Below, in pieces: positions 20,395 to 30,512 of a DNA stretch of 64,000 nt. The stretch comes from Scheffersomyces stipitis CBS 6054. Lineage: Eukaryota; Ascomycota; Pichiomycetes; Serinales; Debaryomycetaceae. A program made the position numbers and the translations under genes. The stretch covers positions 868,001-932,000 of the forward strand of contig NC_009045.1 of assembly GCF_000209165.1 (NCBI RefSeq), given 5' to 3'. How positions within the stretch are numbered: the stretch's first letter is position 1; the number at the start of each line of letters is the position of its first letter. The notes under the pieces were generated by a model. That model did not search any database and had not been told where the DNA came from. It saw only the letters and a program-made list of their open reading frames with translations.

Positions 20395-21192
20395 ATGAAC
20401 AACTCTATCAAAAGCTCCCTTACGGAAATCATTATAGCTACCGACGAAATGCACAGGCTCAGAGAAGAAAACCCAGAAGAAATGGATGAAAACTGTTCAA
20501 CAATATCTACCTTAACTGATGCTACAATCATAGGTGACGAATACGAACCTTTTCTGGAACTATATGAGATGGCAACGACAAGAGCAGAGCGAGGCTCAGA
20601 CTCCGACTCCTATATGGCAGATCATGAAAGTATAGAACTCATTGAGCTAGTACCTCGAGATATTGAACCTGGAGAACTTGAGCTCATTCTTGAAAATATG
20701 GATAATTCCCTAGAAGAAGATAGGTTTCTTCTAGCTGGCTTGACCCTTGAGGATATTTCAAACCTTCGTTCGGTAGACAGAAACAGAAACAGAAATGCAG
20801 TAGACGGCCCTGACGAATACGATGCTGAAGATGAGATAGATCCATTGGATACAACCACAGGCCCACATAGAATCTTCAACCCACTTTGGAACATTAGAGA
20901 TATTCCCAGAAGAATGGGGAATGACATTCTTCAGGATCTAGATTCAATCAACAGAATCTACTCCGCTATCAGTCGGCGAGCAAGGGATTTTAGGTTTTCT
21001 TTTCCTCAATTGGATGACATCACACAGTATTACTTCGAGTACAATAACACTGGTCTATCTGAAGAAGAGTTGACTGAAGTCTTGACTCTCTTTCTCGCCA
21101 GGGCAAGGTATAACGTCACCACCTTAGAACAGGATAAAGAAAACCGTCCTCCTCCAATAAACAGAGATAGTGATCGTGACAGGTGGCAATAA
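20395..21192 (+). CDS. Unrecognised acidic protein with KEN box
   Basis: I do not recognise this 265-residue protein. It is strongly acidic through the first 160 residues (for example IELIELVPRDIEPGELELIL) with repeated Glu/Asp-Leu patterns. It turns more basic and aromatic at about 180-225 (NRIYSAISRRARDFRFSFPQ). The end carries DKENRPPP, a KEN box of the kind read by APC/C-Cdh1. No transmembrane segment is seen. It lies 283 bp upstream of NDK1 on the same strand and opposite HSL1 across 2.3 kb. The ATG at 20395 is the first in frame. It could be a cell-cycle-regulated adaptor, but that rests on a three-residue motif. Confidence 0.65.
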   Translation: MNNSIKSSLTEIIIATDEMHRLREENPEEMDENCSTISTLTDATIIGDEYEPFLELYEMATTRAERGSDSDSYMADHESIELIELVPRDIEPGELELILENMDNSLEEDRFLLAGLTLEDISNLRSVDRNRNRNAVDGPDEYDAEDEIDPLDTTTGPHRIFNPLWNIRDIPRRMGNDILQDLDSINRIYSAISRRARDFRFSFPQLDDITQYYFEYNNTGLSEEELTEVLTLFLARARYNVTTLEQDKENRPPPINRDSDRDRWQ

Positions 21193-21400
21193 CATAACTG
21201 AAATATAAGCAACAAATATAAAATATGCAATTGTAACCGAAAGAAAAGATACAGTAACAGAGACAGAACCGGTATGGTTGGCTCAACTGATACATTTCAG
21301 ATCCTTGGTAATCATTATACCCATCCATTTTTTGCACCCAGTCGTGCGCTACCACGATTTCGTCCAATGAGTGGTCTCCGTGCGGCGCACGCCTCGCCAG

Positions 21401-21408
21401 TATAAATA
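21401..21408 (+). promoter_or_regulatory. TATA box of NDK1
   Basis: TATAAATA lies 68-75 bp upstream of the NDK1 ATG at 21476, a typical spacing for a highly expressed yeast gene. A TTTGCACCC element sits about 60 bp further upstream (21331-21339). Confidence 0.65.
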
Positions 21409-21475
21409 TGCCACCAACCCCACGAGTGAAAAATTTTAATCTGTCAGACTTAAACATCCATAGATTAATTTAGCC

Positions 21476-21934
21476 ATGTCCAACAACGAAAGAACCTTCA
21501 TTGCCATCAAGCCAGATGGTGTCCAAAGAGGATTGATTTCCTCCATTATCGGCAGATTTGAAAACAGAGGTTTCAAGTTGGTTGGTATCAAGTTGGTCCA
21601 ACCAACCGAATCTTTGTTGAGAGAACACTACGATGACTTGCAATCCAAGCCATTCTTCCCATCCTTGTTGTCCTACATGTTGTCTGGTCCAGTCTTGGCC
21701 ACCGTCTGGGAAGGTAAGGACGTTGTCAAGCAAGGTAGAGCCATTCTTGGTGCTACCAACCCATTGCAATCCGCTCCAGGTACCATCAGAGGTGACTTTG
21801 CCATCGACATGGGTAGAAACGTCTGCCACGGTTCCGACTCTGTTGAATCTGCCAACAAGGAAATCGGTTTGTGGTTCAAGAAGGAAGAATTGGTTGAATA
21901 CAAGCCAGCTTTGTTCTCCTGGATCTACGAGTAA
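21476..21934 (+). CDS. YNK1: Nucleoside diphosphate kinase
   Basis: Transfers the gamma-phosphate between nucleoside tri- and diphosphates through a phosphohistidine intermediate. It has 152 residues, the standard length. The N-terminal [17 protein letters not shown] motif is present, and the active-site histidine is His118 in [10 protein letters not shown]. The RPGTIRGD block is conserved apart from its first residue (APGTIRGD here). Codon choice is strongly biased (TTG, GTC, CCA, AAG, AGA), matching XYL1 and indicating high expression. Promoter with a close TATA box. Confidence 0.97.
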   Translation: MSNNERTFIAIKPDGVQRGLISSIIGRFENRGFKLVGIKLVQPTESLLREHYDDLQSKPFFPSLLSYMLSGPVLATVWEGKDVVKQGRAILGATNPLQSAPGTIRGDFAIDMGRNVCHGSDSVESANKEIGLWFKKEELVEYKPALFSWIYE

Positions 21935-22952
21935 GCGTGCTGGTAAATTTCTTTGCTACCTACGTTTATCAATTTCTAAATAGCTTGGCCGACTTTAACT
22001 AGTTCGCGCCATGTCACTTGATTGTAATACACATCAATTGCTATAACTTGCTTTTAATTGTAGAATCGTAGTCGGGTGGTGGTCGTTGAAATGAAAAATT
22101 TCACGTCTGCATATAACCTCTGTGATCTGTCCTGATGAGATGGGTGCAAAATAAGAAATAGATAGGAACAGAAGAGATATTGTGATGCAGAGACGAGTAA
22201 TTGCTTTTGGATCTATTCTGAAAGGATGATAGCATGTCGGGCAATATGAAATAGAACACATAAAATCAAATAGATGGAAATTGGTGCTACCAAATCACAG
22301 CAACATCGTAAATCCAACATAATGTGGAAAGACTATAAAAAGTACGATTTCTGTGTTAATGGTCTGCCATTTCTTCGCTTCATTTGTCACCTATTATAGC
22401 TTCAATATTTATATATCTGAGTCCAAAGTGTTAAAGAAAATTGTTCTTTCAACAAATTTGCAATCATTTATATTAGCTATCTTGGCTCTGGCTCTTTCCA
22501 GTGAGGACACAAGAGTGCAGAATTGGAACCCAGCTGGTCAACTGAAATTATTAGCACCATTTTTAGAGATTGAGGTTTTGGTTTCCTCAGAATCCACCAA
22601 GTCTTAAAGTACAGTTTACTTCCACTATCTAGCATTATATTCTCTGATCCTCTTTGGCATTTCGTTATGCCTGAGCCCAAATCGTCATGCGCACGACCCG
22701 CAGTATCAACATCCAGTATTCTACTGCAACTGAATATTCAACTTTACTCCAAAGAGACAGCTTCTGCTCGTATACCATAGAGAAGTGGAGAGGTCAATTG
22801 GTCGGCTCGGTTGTAATATATCATAGAATTAGCTAAAAGCACAATTTTTCTCTGGGATTGAATTTTCACTTAAAATACCAAAATCAGGTTTTCAGAATAT
22901 TTCACCATATTGTACATATAGAGCAGTCTGAGATCCACAAGAAACCCCAAAA
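21935..22952. other. Intergenic region YNK1-SPT8
   Basis: About 1 kb, AT-rich, holding the YNK1 3' region and SPT8 promoter. One GGGTGCAAA copy is at 22142-22150. The open frame at 22353-22607 lacks family resemblance and was not called. Confidence 0.5.
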
Positions 22953-25103
22953 ATGGCATCGATAGAACAGGAAGACCTTTTTTCCGTACCTGACAATGAT
23001 GAGGATATGATGGACGAGAACGACGATGGTGAAGACATGAATTCTGGAAATTATGGGGTAGATGACGATGATTTAGAGAACAATACCAACGAGAATGAAG
23101 AAGATGACGAGGAAGGAGATGGCGAAGATGACGAACCAGATGGAGACGGCGAGGACGAAGATGGCGAAGAAGGCGAAGATGCAGATGAAGATGAAGATGA
23201 AGATAATGAAGACAACGAGGAAAATGAAGATGAAGAAAACGACAATGACAATGAGGACGAAGAAGACGATGATGAAGAAGAAGATGAAGATGAAGAAATG
23301 AATGCCGAGGAAGACGATGAAGAAGACGAGGATGCAAAGTTTATGGATGCACGTGAGACCAATGATGGTAATGACGACTCACAGCCTTCCAGCGTAATGC
23401 CTGTTTCGGAGCCTGTGGTGGATGGATTAAAAGAAGACGACGGAGACGTTCTAATGGCTCAAGATGATGCAGAGAAAGAGGCTGATATAACAAGAAAAGA
23501 AGCAGGTGACAAAGCCGATGGTGACGACTCCAAAACTGAGAATGAAGAAACTCAAAAAGAGAAAAGTGAAGAATCTGAAAGTAATGAAAATGAAGAAATA
23601 GATAATCAGACATTTAGAGAAAGAGTCATTTCCAAGGCTAAAATTGCTACCCAGTTCGATATCACACCATCGGTGGCCATACCTTATACTTCACAGTGTC
23701 ATTCTATGGCATTTACTGAGGGGCCCAAGTGGATATTGACTGGTGGAGAAGACGGGTTTATCAGAAAATACGATTTCATAGCGTCGATTCAGGGGAAGTC
23801 ACCCTTAACTATGGCACAAAAACACAATCTCGTCGATTCACTCACTAAGGCTGGAGTTATATGTTCTTATTGGGAGAACGAGCAGCCATGGACTCGGAAA
23901 GAACTCATGAAATCCAACCCCAAGTTGAAAGTCAGCGATTTCAGTACTGGCTCTGTGAGTTACGAACCCAAACCAAACCCCGTATATTCTTTAGATGTAG
24001 AAAGAAACGGTTACTGGTGCTTGTCTGGGTTGTTGTCTGGAGGAATATCGTTATATACCATGCGTTACAGTGAAGGAAACATACACCACTACTTTAAACA
24101 TGGAACAAGAAAAGATAATAGTAAGGGACATAGCGATGCTGTGTCTGTTCTTCGTCTCAATACTGATCAAGACAAGTTCTTGTCTGGTTCTTGGGATAAA
24201 ACTATACGAGAATGGGATCTCAACAGTGGCAAATGTACAGCCAAATTTACTGGAAGCTCTGGACAGATTTCCAATGTTCAATATCGACCATTAGGCTTAA
24301 CAGATTTATCCCTAGACATTGTGGAAGAGGAAACAAATGACAATAATAACGAAAATGGTAATAAAGTAAAAGCCGAAGAAGAAGATGACGTCGATTCTTT
24401 GTTTGGTGATAGTGACGAAGAGCCTGGTAAGGAAGGTGAACGTAAACAGGAAGAAAGTAAAGATTCCCTGAATTCCAAACCAACCTTCAACACAACCAAA
24501 TCTACCAATAAGACATATAAAAACGACGATATCTTTATGAGTTCCAGTATTGATGGAACCGTCAACATCTGGGATGCCAGAGTATCTGCTCCAGTGTTGC
24601 GCTTAGGTGTTTCTGAAGGTGTTCCTCCGTATTGCATGTCTTCCACATGGTCCAACTGTGGAGAATACATTTATGCTGGAAGAAGAAATAGCTCAGTAGA
24701 AGAATTTTCGATCCGAATGCCTCACAAAAGAGCCAAAACTGGCCACAATAAAGATACCATGATTCCTAATGTCCTGAAGCTCTTACAGTTCCCCAAGATA
24801 TCTGGACCTGTCAGTGCCATTTCCACCATGCCCAATAGCAACTTCCTTTTGTGTGGATCTTATGACAACATCAGATTGTACGACTTGACGTTGTATGATG
24901 AACTCTCAAACGCTTCTATAAACAAGAACAAGCAGGCCACGCCGTTCTTGATTGTACCAGGCCATCACGGAGGAATCCTTAGTTGTCTCCACGTAGACGA
25001 CACTGGCAGGTTTATGATCAGTGCCAGTGGAAATAGGGGATGGGGCCATTCGTCGTATACTGACACAGTGTTGATCTACGAGATAGACTTCGAAGGTATA
25101 TGA
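22953..25103 (+). CDS. SPT8: SAGA subunit Spt8 (WD40 protein with acidic N-terminus)
   Basis: Subunit of the SAGA coactivator that contacts TBP. The first about 215 residues are almost all Asp/Glu/Asn with few other residues. The rest is a WD40 propeller, with repeats visible around CHSMAFTEGPKWILTGGEDG, GHSDAVSVLRLNTDQDKFLSGSWDKTIREWD and DIFMSSSIDGTVNIWDAR. An acidic insertion (about 455-500) interrupts the propeller, as in other Spt8 proteins. The linker region ITPSVAIPYTSQ and SYWENEQPW look family-specific. Length 716 exceeds S. cerevisiae Spt8 mainly through the acidic tract. Confidence 0.9.
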   Translation: MASIEQEDLFSVPDNDEDMMDENDDGEDMNSGNYGVDDDDLENNTNENEEDDEEGDGEDDEPDGDGEDEDGEEGEDADEDEDEDNEDNEENEDEENDNDNEDEEDDDEEEDEDEEMNAEEDDEEDEDAKFMDARETNDGNDDSQPSSVMPVSEPVVDGLKEDDGDVLMAQDDAEKEADITRKEAGDKADGDDSKTENEETQKEKSEESESNENEEIDNQTFRERVISKAKIATQFDITPSVAIPYTSQCHSMAFTEGPKWILTGGEDGFIRKYDFIASIQGKSPLTMAQKHNLVDSLTKAGVICSYWENEQPWTRKELMKSNPKLKVSDFSTGSVSYEPKPNPVYSLDVERNGYWCLSGLLSGGISLYTMRYSEGNIHHYFKHGTRKDNSKGHSDAVSVLRLNTDQDKFLSGSWDKTIREWDLNSGKCTAKFTGSSGQISNVQYRPLGLTDLSLDIVEEETNDNNNENGNKVKAEEEDDVDSLFGDSDEEPGKEGERKQEESKDSLNSKPTFNTTKSTNKTYKNDDIFMSSSIDGTVNIWDARVSAPVLRLGVSEGVPPYCMSSTWSNCGEYIYAGRRNSSVEEFSIRMPHKRAKTGHNKDTMIPNVLKLLQFPKISGPVSAISTMPNSNFLLCGSYDNIRLYDLTLYDELSNASINKNKQATPFLIVPGHHGGILSCLHVDDTGRFMISASGNRGWGHSSYTDTVLIYEIDFEGI
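22990..23335 (+). repeat. SPT8: GA(A/T/C)-rich coding repeat in SPT8
   Basis: About 340 bp of near-continuous GAA/GAT/GAC/GAG codons encode the acidic tract. Antisense frames through this block appear as poly-Ser or His/Leu-rich proteins; these are shadows. Confidence 0.85.
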
Positions 25104-25281
25104 ATGCAGGCTTGATCTTTGATACTTCGAGGTACATTAAGAATAAATAGTATATTAGAAGTGAATGGTAATCGGAAATAGTAAGAGTACAATAAATACA
25201 TCGTAGATGCAACGCCAGAATCGCGCAACTAATAAGTAAAGAATAAATAGTGGCCGACGTCAAATAAAGTAATAAATAGAA

Positions 25282-27501
25282 CTAAGAAATGAAACCAAAG
25301 ATTGTATTCCGTAGACTCCCTAGTCCCACTTGACCGATGTTGATACTGGAAGTGACAATATCCGACTCCTTAACGAAGTAGCATACCTTTCCAAACGCTT
25401 CACCTACATCGTTGATCAACTCGGAGCTTATATGTGTGATTTCAGTAGCTATCATGCTGATAGGCTCGTTCTGGATAATAGTGGAGCCTATATTGTTGAT
25501 TGGTGAAGGTAGAGAGAACAACTTCATATACCCGTTCGTATATGAATGGTTGCGCATCAATAGGAAGTGGATCATGAACCCTACAAAGCCTATAGTGAAG
25601 CTGATCTTGTAGATGTTGTTGAACCAGATGTGGTGGTCCTTGTTTCTATTGATCAACTTCTTGTTCTCTTTCACTTCGTCGTCATGAGACTCGCTTCTGA
25701 ATATCTTCTTAAAGAGCATCGAAGAAGTATGAACGATCTTGGTGTTGATAGAAGAAGCCGAGGACCCTAAGGTTAAGGAAGATGACAACAGGTGAGGGTT
25801 GCTCGATTCAATATCTGTAACAGAAGCACACATTGAGTTGGCTAGTTCTTCCTGCTGGTCTGTGATCTTCTGTCGTACAGCCAAGTCGTGAATCGTCTGA
25901 TTGGACATCTCTTCATCTTGAAGTTGCATGAGGTCATTGAGCGAGTTGTTCGTTTTGTCAACAGTTTCTAAAGGCTTCTCGTTAACTAATAAGTACAGGT
26001 AGTGGTTGTGTTTGTATACAGAATTGAAGTCGAAGGCAGAAGTGTTCATCAACACCGAGTTCTTGTTGTAGTGTTTGAACCAAACATCAAACGTCGTAGT
26101 AGCATTCGTCAAGCTGTGGAACGAATAGTCATCCACCAACTTCTTGGTTATATTCAATATCTTGATAAGGTCGTTATCTGTTAACCCCTCTAATAAGTTG
26201 GCTGGAGAAAGTAACGTGTGTACCACATCTTGGTCAACAGCCGAAAAGTCCTTCTCTTCGTCAACTGCGATGTTCAACTTGGCAAAGATATCCTCTTTGA
26301 AGAAAATCAATGCTGCCACATATATATATACATTTATCAACACTGAGTTGTAGCTCAAGCTGAAGTCCCAGAGAGTAAGTATTTGCTGGATGTTGGACAA
26401 GTCGTGCGAGTAGAACGTCAAAAGCGATGACAATGCCTGGTAGAAGCTGTAGTCATAGTACAAGCCATCAGACTGGATGTAAGAGTTACTAGTCTGCTTG
26501 ATCAACTCAAAAATGGAGCTATCAGCACACTCTAAAAGAGCAGGTATGAGCCGGAGATGATTTACAGAAAGGTTGATGTCAGTAGTCATGTAATCACGTA
26601 AATGGAACACAGTTAAAGTTTCCAAGATTTTGAATGCTGCTTCCTCATTAATTGAGTAGTTGAAGTGAGAGTCCAGATCCGCATTGAGATTCGCAGACTG
26701 GGGTTCGTTGCAGACTAGAAGAACTATGCTGGCAATATCGTGGTAGCCCTGGTAGTAGTTTAGACATGGATATTTGCGTAAAATCTTGATGATCAAGTTC
26801 AACAACCGCTTCTTGAGCTCGTCGATATCCGCTTTTGAGAATATGGTGGTATACGAATCGGCAGACTGGTGCAGCATGGCTTGGATATGGTTCAAAATAG
26901 TAAACGAACGCTGAATATCGAGCTTGACCTGATCCTCGTCTTTGTGAGGTGGCAAATCATTACATTGCAATTCGTCTAGAAATAATGAGACTGCCGTAGT
27001 ATTTAGTTTGGTTGAACTTCTCGTTAATGACGATTGAGAAGAACTGATACTTGACGAGCTGAGATCGATTTCTGGATTTTGATCTGAATCCAAGTCGATT
27101 CCAAGCAATAAAGGCCATATCTTGACTCTAAGGTCATTAGAGATGAGGCCGTCCGTGGATCTCAGAAACTCGAGAAATACGTCGAGCAGGGATTTACTGT
27201 CCGGAACTTTCTGAGGCCGATTATTTTCAGACACTTTTGGTTCCTCACGTATTTCTTTGTTGTCTTGATGTACTTGCTGATTTTCGGTTTCATTTTTTTC
27301 TGATAGCTTTTCACCGCTACTCGGGTTGTCGTTTTTGTATCTGGACAATGCTTCTTTCACTGCTTTGGCCTTTAGACTGCGGATATGGTCGCTTAACGGA
27401 TGGTCCTCTGAGTTGTATAAAGAGCGCCCCAATTTGTCGATATCCATCGATACCCAGTCGGGGTGGTGAACAATTATGTTTTCAGACACAAGCAATGACA
27501 T
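25282..27501 (-). CDS. GYP8: TBC-domain Rab GTPase-activating protein, GYP8-like
   Basis: Probable Rab/Ypt GAP of the ER-Golgi system. The TBC domain starts near residue 120 (RVKIWPLLLGID). The arginine-finger block is LDIQRSF and the glutamine-finger block is YYQGYHDIASIVLL, where most TBC proteins have YCQGM; YQGYHD is typical of the Gyp8/TBC1D20 branch. A single hydrophobic segment near residue 640 (ISFTIGFVGFMIHFLL) would anchor it, also as in TBC1D20/Gyp8. Length 739 is larger than S. cerevisiae Gyp8, mostly through linkers. The start ATG at 27499-27501 opens directly into a conserved-looking N-terminus. Confidence 0.8.
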   Translation of the reverse strand: MSLLVSENIIVHHPDWVSMDIDKLGRSLYNSEDHPLSDHIRSLKAKAVKEALSRYKNDNPSSGEKLSEKNETENQQVHQDNKEIREEPKVSENNRPQKVPDSKSLLDVFLEFLRSTDGLISNDLRVKIWPLLLGIDLDSDQNPEIDLSSSSISSSQSSLTRSSTKLNTTAVSLFLDELQCNDLPPHKDEDQVKLDIQRSFTILNHIQAMLHQSADSYTTIFSKADIDELKKRLLNLIIKILRKYPCLNYYQGYHDIASIVLLVCNEPQSANLNADLDSHFNYSINEEAAFKILETLTVFHLRDYMTTDINLSVNHLRLIPALLECADSSIFELIKQTSNSYIQSDGLYYDYSFYQALSSLLTFYSHDLSNIQQILTLWDFSLSYNSVLINVYIYVAALIFFKEDIFAKLNIAVDEEKDFSAVDQDVVHTLLSPANLLEGLTDNDLIKILNITKKLVDDYSFHSLTNATTTFDVWFKHYNKNSVLMNTSAFDFNSVYKHNHYLYLLVNEKPLETVDKTNNSLNDLMQLQDEEMSNQTIHDLAVRQKITDQQEELANSMCASVTDIESSNPHLLSSSLTLGSSASSINTKIVHTSSMLFKKIFRSESHDDEVKENKKLINRNKDHHIWFNNIYKISFTIGFVGFMIHFLLMRNHSYTNGYMKLFSLPSPINNIGSTIIQNEPISMIATEITHISSELINDVGEAFGKVCYFVKESDIVTSSINIGQVGLGSLRNTIFGFIS

Positions 27502-28760
27502 TATAGTACGAGACAGACACAGACGTGTTTACAGAACCCAGAGATATGGCTGGTGCAGACAAAACGTAGAGAAAGTGGGTGATAAAGACAGAAATGTTAT
27601 GAGTGTGGTAACAGTAAGTGTCTCACGGTGATAGAAGTCGCAAAAGACTTGTTTCTGACGAGAAATATCGAACACTGCGATGGAGCCAGACTCTAGGGTT
27701 GTCTTGTCTGTCAACAAATACTATGTCCAAGACAGTTTGGTCAGAGAGTCGGTCAGACACTCTATGCGCAGACACGGAAAGACAGTCGGTCCTGGTGGCG
27801 CGGGTGTGGCTACGGGTAGCAGGGATGTTGAAGCAAAGGTGTTTATTCTCTGTTTCCAAGTAATTGCCGTTTGCTGTGGATTTGGAGATAAAGAAAACCC
27901 ATACAAGACAATCACAGATTATAAAGGCATTCCAAGGAGAGGTAGGGGCGGGACTGCGTATAGTACTTACTGGTATGCAGGCATTTGATAAGATGGATGA
28001 GCAGAGCAGATGGTGTAGAATTGGGTAGAGAAGCAGGGAAAACAAGCGGATAGTGAGGAAGTAGCGGTATGAGTGCTGTGAAGTGGCTGGCGTCGTGACT
28101 AGGTTTGGTTTCCACGTGTTTGATACGAGTCTGTGTGGATAGAGCTGTGTCTGAGCTGAAGTTTGGAGTAGATGATCTGATTGAGTGGTATGCAGTCTAT
28201 CTCTGCCATAAAGTCACAAGCCTCTACATTCTGTGTGGGAATCTGTATGAGAGTCAAGAGAAGAAGCAGACTTCATGAAGTTCTGAGGAGGTAGAATAAG
28301 TGGAAGCAATTGGGGCTTTTTGTGTTAATTGTGTGGACTTGGCCATCAGATAACCGTTTCTTGTGTAATCTGGGGTAAAAATGTAAGTTTTTCAGTAGTC
28401 TTTTGAGCGAGCCTCAATGATGAAGAAAAGAGTGATTTACTTGCTTGAAATCTAGTTCAGAGTGTCAGGTCTCTACTTTTCTCTTCTGGTGTGTCTCCGT
28501 TTGCTTTTCCTTTCCTGTTGTCTCTCTTTCCTTTAAATCAGTTGGTCCCAGACGAACTTTCCTTTTTCTCGTCGATTGCAAAGCGTCTCCTTTTTGGTGC
28601 GAAATTGAGAATGCCCCACATTTGCGCATATCTTCGGCACCGGCATGAAGTTTCAATTTACGATACGAATTTTTCACTTTTCGGTGTGCTTTTCATTTCA
28701 CATACCCTTAAAATCGTCTAACTTTTGCACTTTCTTCTTGACCATCTCAATTGTAACGTG
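27502..28760. other. Divergent promoter GYP8/TMLH
   Basis: 1.26 kb between two start codons. It carries several CAGACAC copies (27514, 27754, 27769) and one GTGTCTG (28147), and a CACGTG at 28113-28118. No supportable gene; open frames here start at non-ATG codons or are short. Confidence 0.5.
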
Positions 28761-29963
28761 ATGACCTCTCCCTCAATCACTTCAGCTACTGCCATCTCGC
28801 CAGACTCTGTCGAGATCAAATGGTCCAACGACCAATCCTCCGTCTTCCACAATATTTGGTTGAGAGACAATTGTCACTGTGAAAAGTGCTACTACCCTGC
28901 AACCAAACAGAGATTGTTGAACTCTGCTACAATTAACGCCGATATAGGAGCACGTCATATCGAAGTCAAGTTCCCCGTTCTTGAAATTGTGTGGAACCAG
29001 GAAGACCACAAGTCGTCGTATTCCTTTTCTTGGCTCTACCTTCACTCGTACCAGCCTAGGTTGGTACCCGTCGACGAAAAGCTCGCAGGAGAAAAGACTA
29101 TTTTAGCCCAAAAGTTGTGGAAGGTTGCTGATATCAAGGATTCGTTGCCAGCTGTCGATTTCAACAAGATCATCGACTCAGACGAAGGCTCCGACAACGA
29201 AGATGCTATTCGCGATTGGACGCTAAAAATCTGGAAGCACGGTTTCTGTTTCATCGACAACGTTCCAGTAACTCCAGAGGACACAGAGAAGCTCTGTGAG
29301 AAGCTCTGTTACATCAGACCAACACATTACGGTGGTTTCTGGGACTTCACGAGTGATCTCTCAAAAGCAGACACTGCATATACAAACATCGACATTTCAT
29401 CTCATACAGATGGAACCTATTGGTCCGACACCCCAGGATTGCAATTGTTCCACTTATTGTACCACGATGGAACAGGAGGAACGACTTCGCTTGTAGATGC
29501 ATTTCAATGTGCAAAGGTCTTGAAGAAGAACCATCCGGAAAGTTTTGAACTATTAACTAGAATTCCCATTCCAGCTCATTCCGCGGGCGAGGAAAAAGTC
29601 TGTATCCAGCCTGATATTCCTCAGCCTATCTTTAAGTTGGACAATGAGGGCGAGTTGATCCAGGTTCGTTGGAACCAGAGCGACCGCTCGACCATGGACA
29701 ATTGGACTAACCCAGCTGACATACCCAAATTCTATGCTGCTATCAGACATTGGGTGCAAATCATTACTGATCCCGAAAACGAAATCTTCTACCAGTTGAA
29801 GCCTGGTCAGTGTTTGATATTTGACAACTGGAGATGTTTCCACTCCAGAACAGAGTTCACGGGCAAGAGAAGAATGTGTGGTGCCTACATCAACAGAGAC
29901 GACTTTGTCTCTAAATTAAAGTTGCTCAACTTGGGCAGACCAGCTGTATTGGAGTCTATTTGA
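28761..29963 (+). CDS. Trimethyllysine dioxygenase (carnitine biosynthesis)
   Basis: Fe(II)/2-oxoglutarate oxygenase that hydroxylates N6-trimethyllysine, the first step to carnitine. Carnitine shuttles acetyl groups in yeasts using fatty acids or acetate. The N-terminal domain has the WLRDNCHCEKCYYP cluster of the gamma-butyrobetaine hydroxylase superfamily. The catalytic domain has GGFWDFTSDLSKADTAYTN, iron ligands His and Asp in SSHTDGTYW, and the distal His in DNWRCFHSR. The ends of the motif set (MCGAYINRDD) match animal TMLHE better than gamma-butyrobetaine dioxygenase. The ATG at 28761 is chosen (400 residues); the open frame extends 12 codons upstream to a TTG, with no ATG. Confidence 0.87.
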   Translation: MTSPSITSATAISPDSVEIKWSNDQSSVFHNIWLRDNCHCEKCYYPATKQRLLNSATINADIGARHIEVKFPVLEIVWNQEDHKSSYSFSWLYLHSYQPRLVPVDEKLAGEKTILAQKLWKVADIKDSLPAVDFNKIIDSDEGSDNEDAIRDWTLKIWKHGFCFIDNVPVTPEDTEKLCEKLCYIRPTHYGGFWDFTSDLSKADTAYTNIDISSHTDGTYWSDTPGLQLFHLLYHDGTGGTTSLVDAFQCAKVLKKNHPESFELLTRIPIPAHSAGEEKVCIQPDIPQPIFKLDNEGELIQVRWNQSDRSTMDNWTNPADIPKFYAAIRHWVQIITDPENEIFYQLKPGQCLIFDNWRCFHSRTEFTGKRRMCGAYINRDDFVSKLKLLNLGRPAVLESI

Positions 29964-30512
29964 ACGTAGATACCATATTGTACGGTGTTCACTATATGAC
30001 TGACTGTACAACTGGAGGGGTTTGATCTTACGTTGCATCGATCTGCATCTCGTTAAGGCAGACTAAAAAAATAGAAGTTTCTTACCGGTATTGTTACTGA
30101 ATATGGCACTATGATTTAGATATGATGCAGAAGTAGTTTTGTATGCTATCGGAGGCTTTTATGATATGCAATGAATTGATGAGGTGAAAGATAAGATAGA
30201 GTTGTTTCAGACAATGACGTTTTTTATTTTTGGATTCAAGTTTGGCTGCGAAAAAAATCTCATTTGATTCCTTGGCAGACATGGTTTGAATTGAAAAGTT
30301 TATAGTTTTCTACAATTTAAGATATGTTTAATGATCTGTAGACTTGATGTCTACTGTACTGCTATCTTCAACGTGTATGTACATAGAGATCATTCGTACG
30401 GATAGAATCACCTTCCCATTTTAAATTTCCGAATCTGCTAGCTACAATATTCAATTTTAAATGTACAATCAATGTATATTAGGTTTTATTTCCTCTCTAT
30501 AAAGCAACCTTC
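29964..30512. other. Convergent spacer TMLH-XYL1
   Basis: 549 bp between converging stops, AT-rich. It contains one TGGCTGCGAAAA copy at 30243-30254, the only one of that motif family here that is not upstream of a gene. Confidence 0.5.

Noticed and set aside
22870..23362. Antisense frames rich in His/Leu or Ser opposite the start of SPT8
   Set aside because: They are the complement of the GAA/GAT repeat that encodes the acidic Spt8 N-terminus; their composition is forced by the repeat.
28725..28760. TTG start 12 codons upstream of the trimethyllysine dioxygenase ATG
   Set aside because: Not an initiator in nuclear genes; the ATG at 28761 gives the expected family N-terminus.
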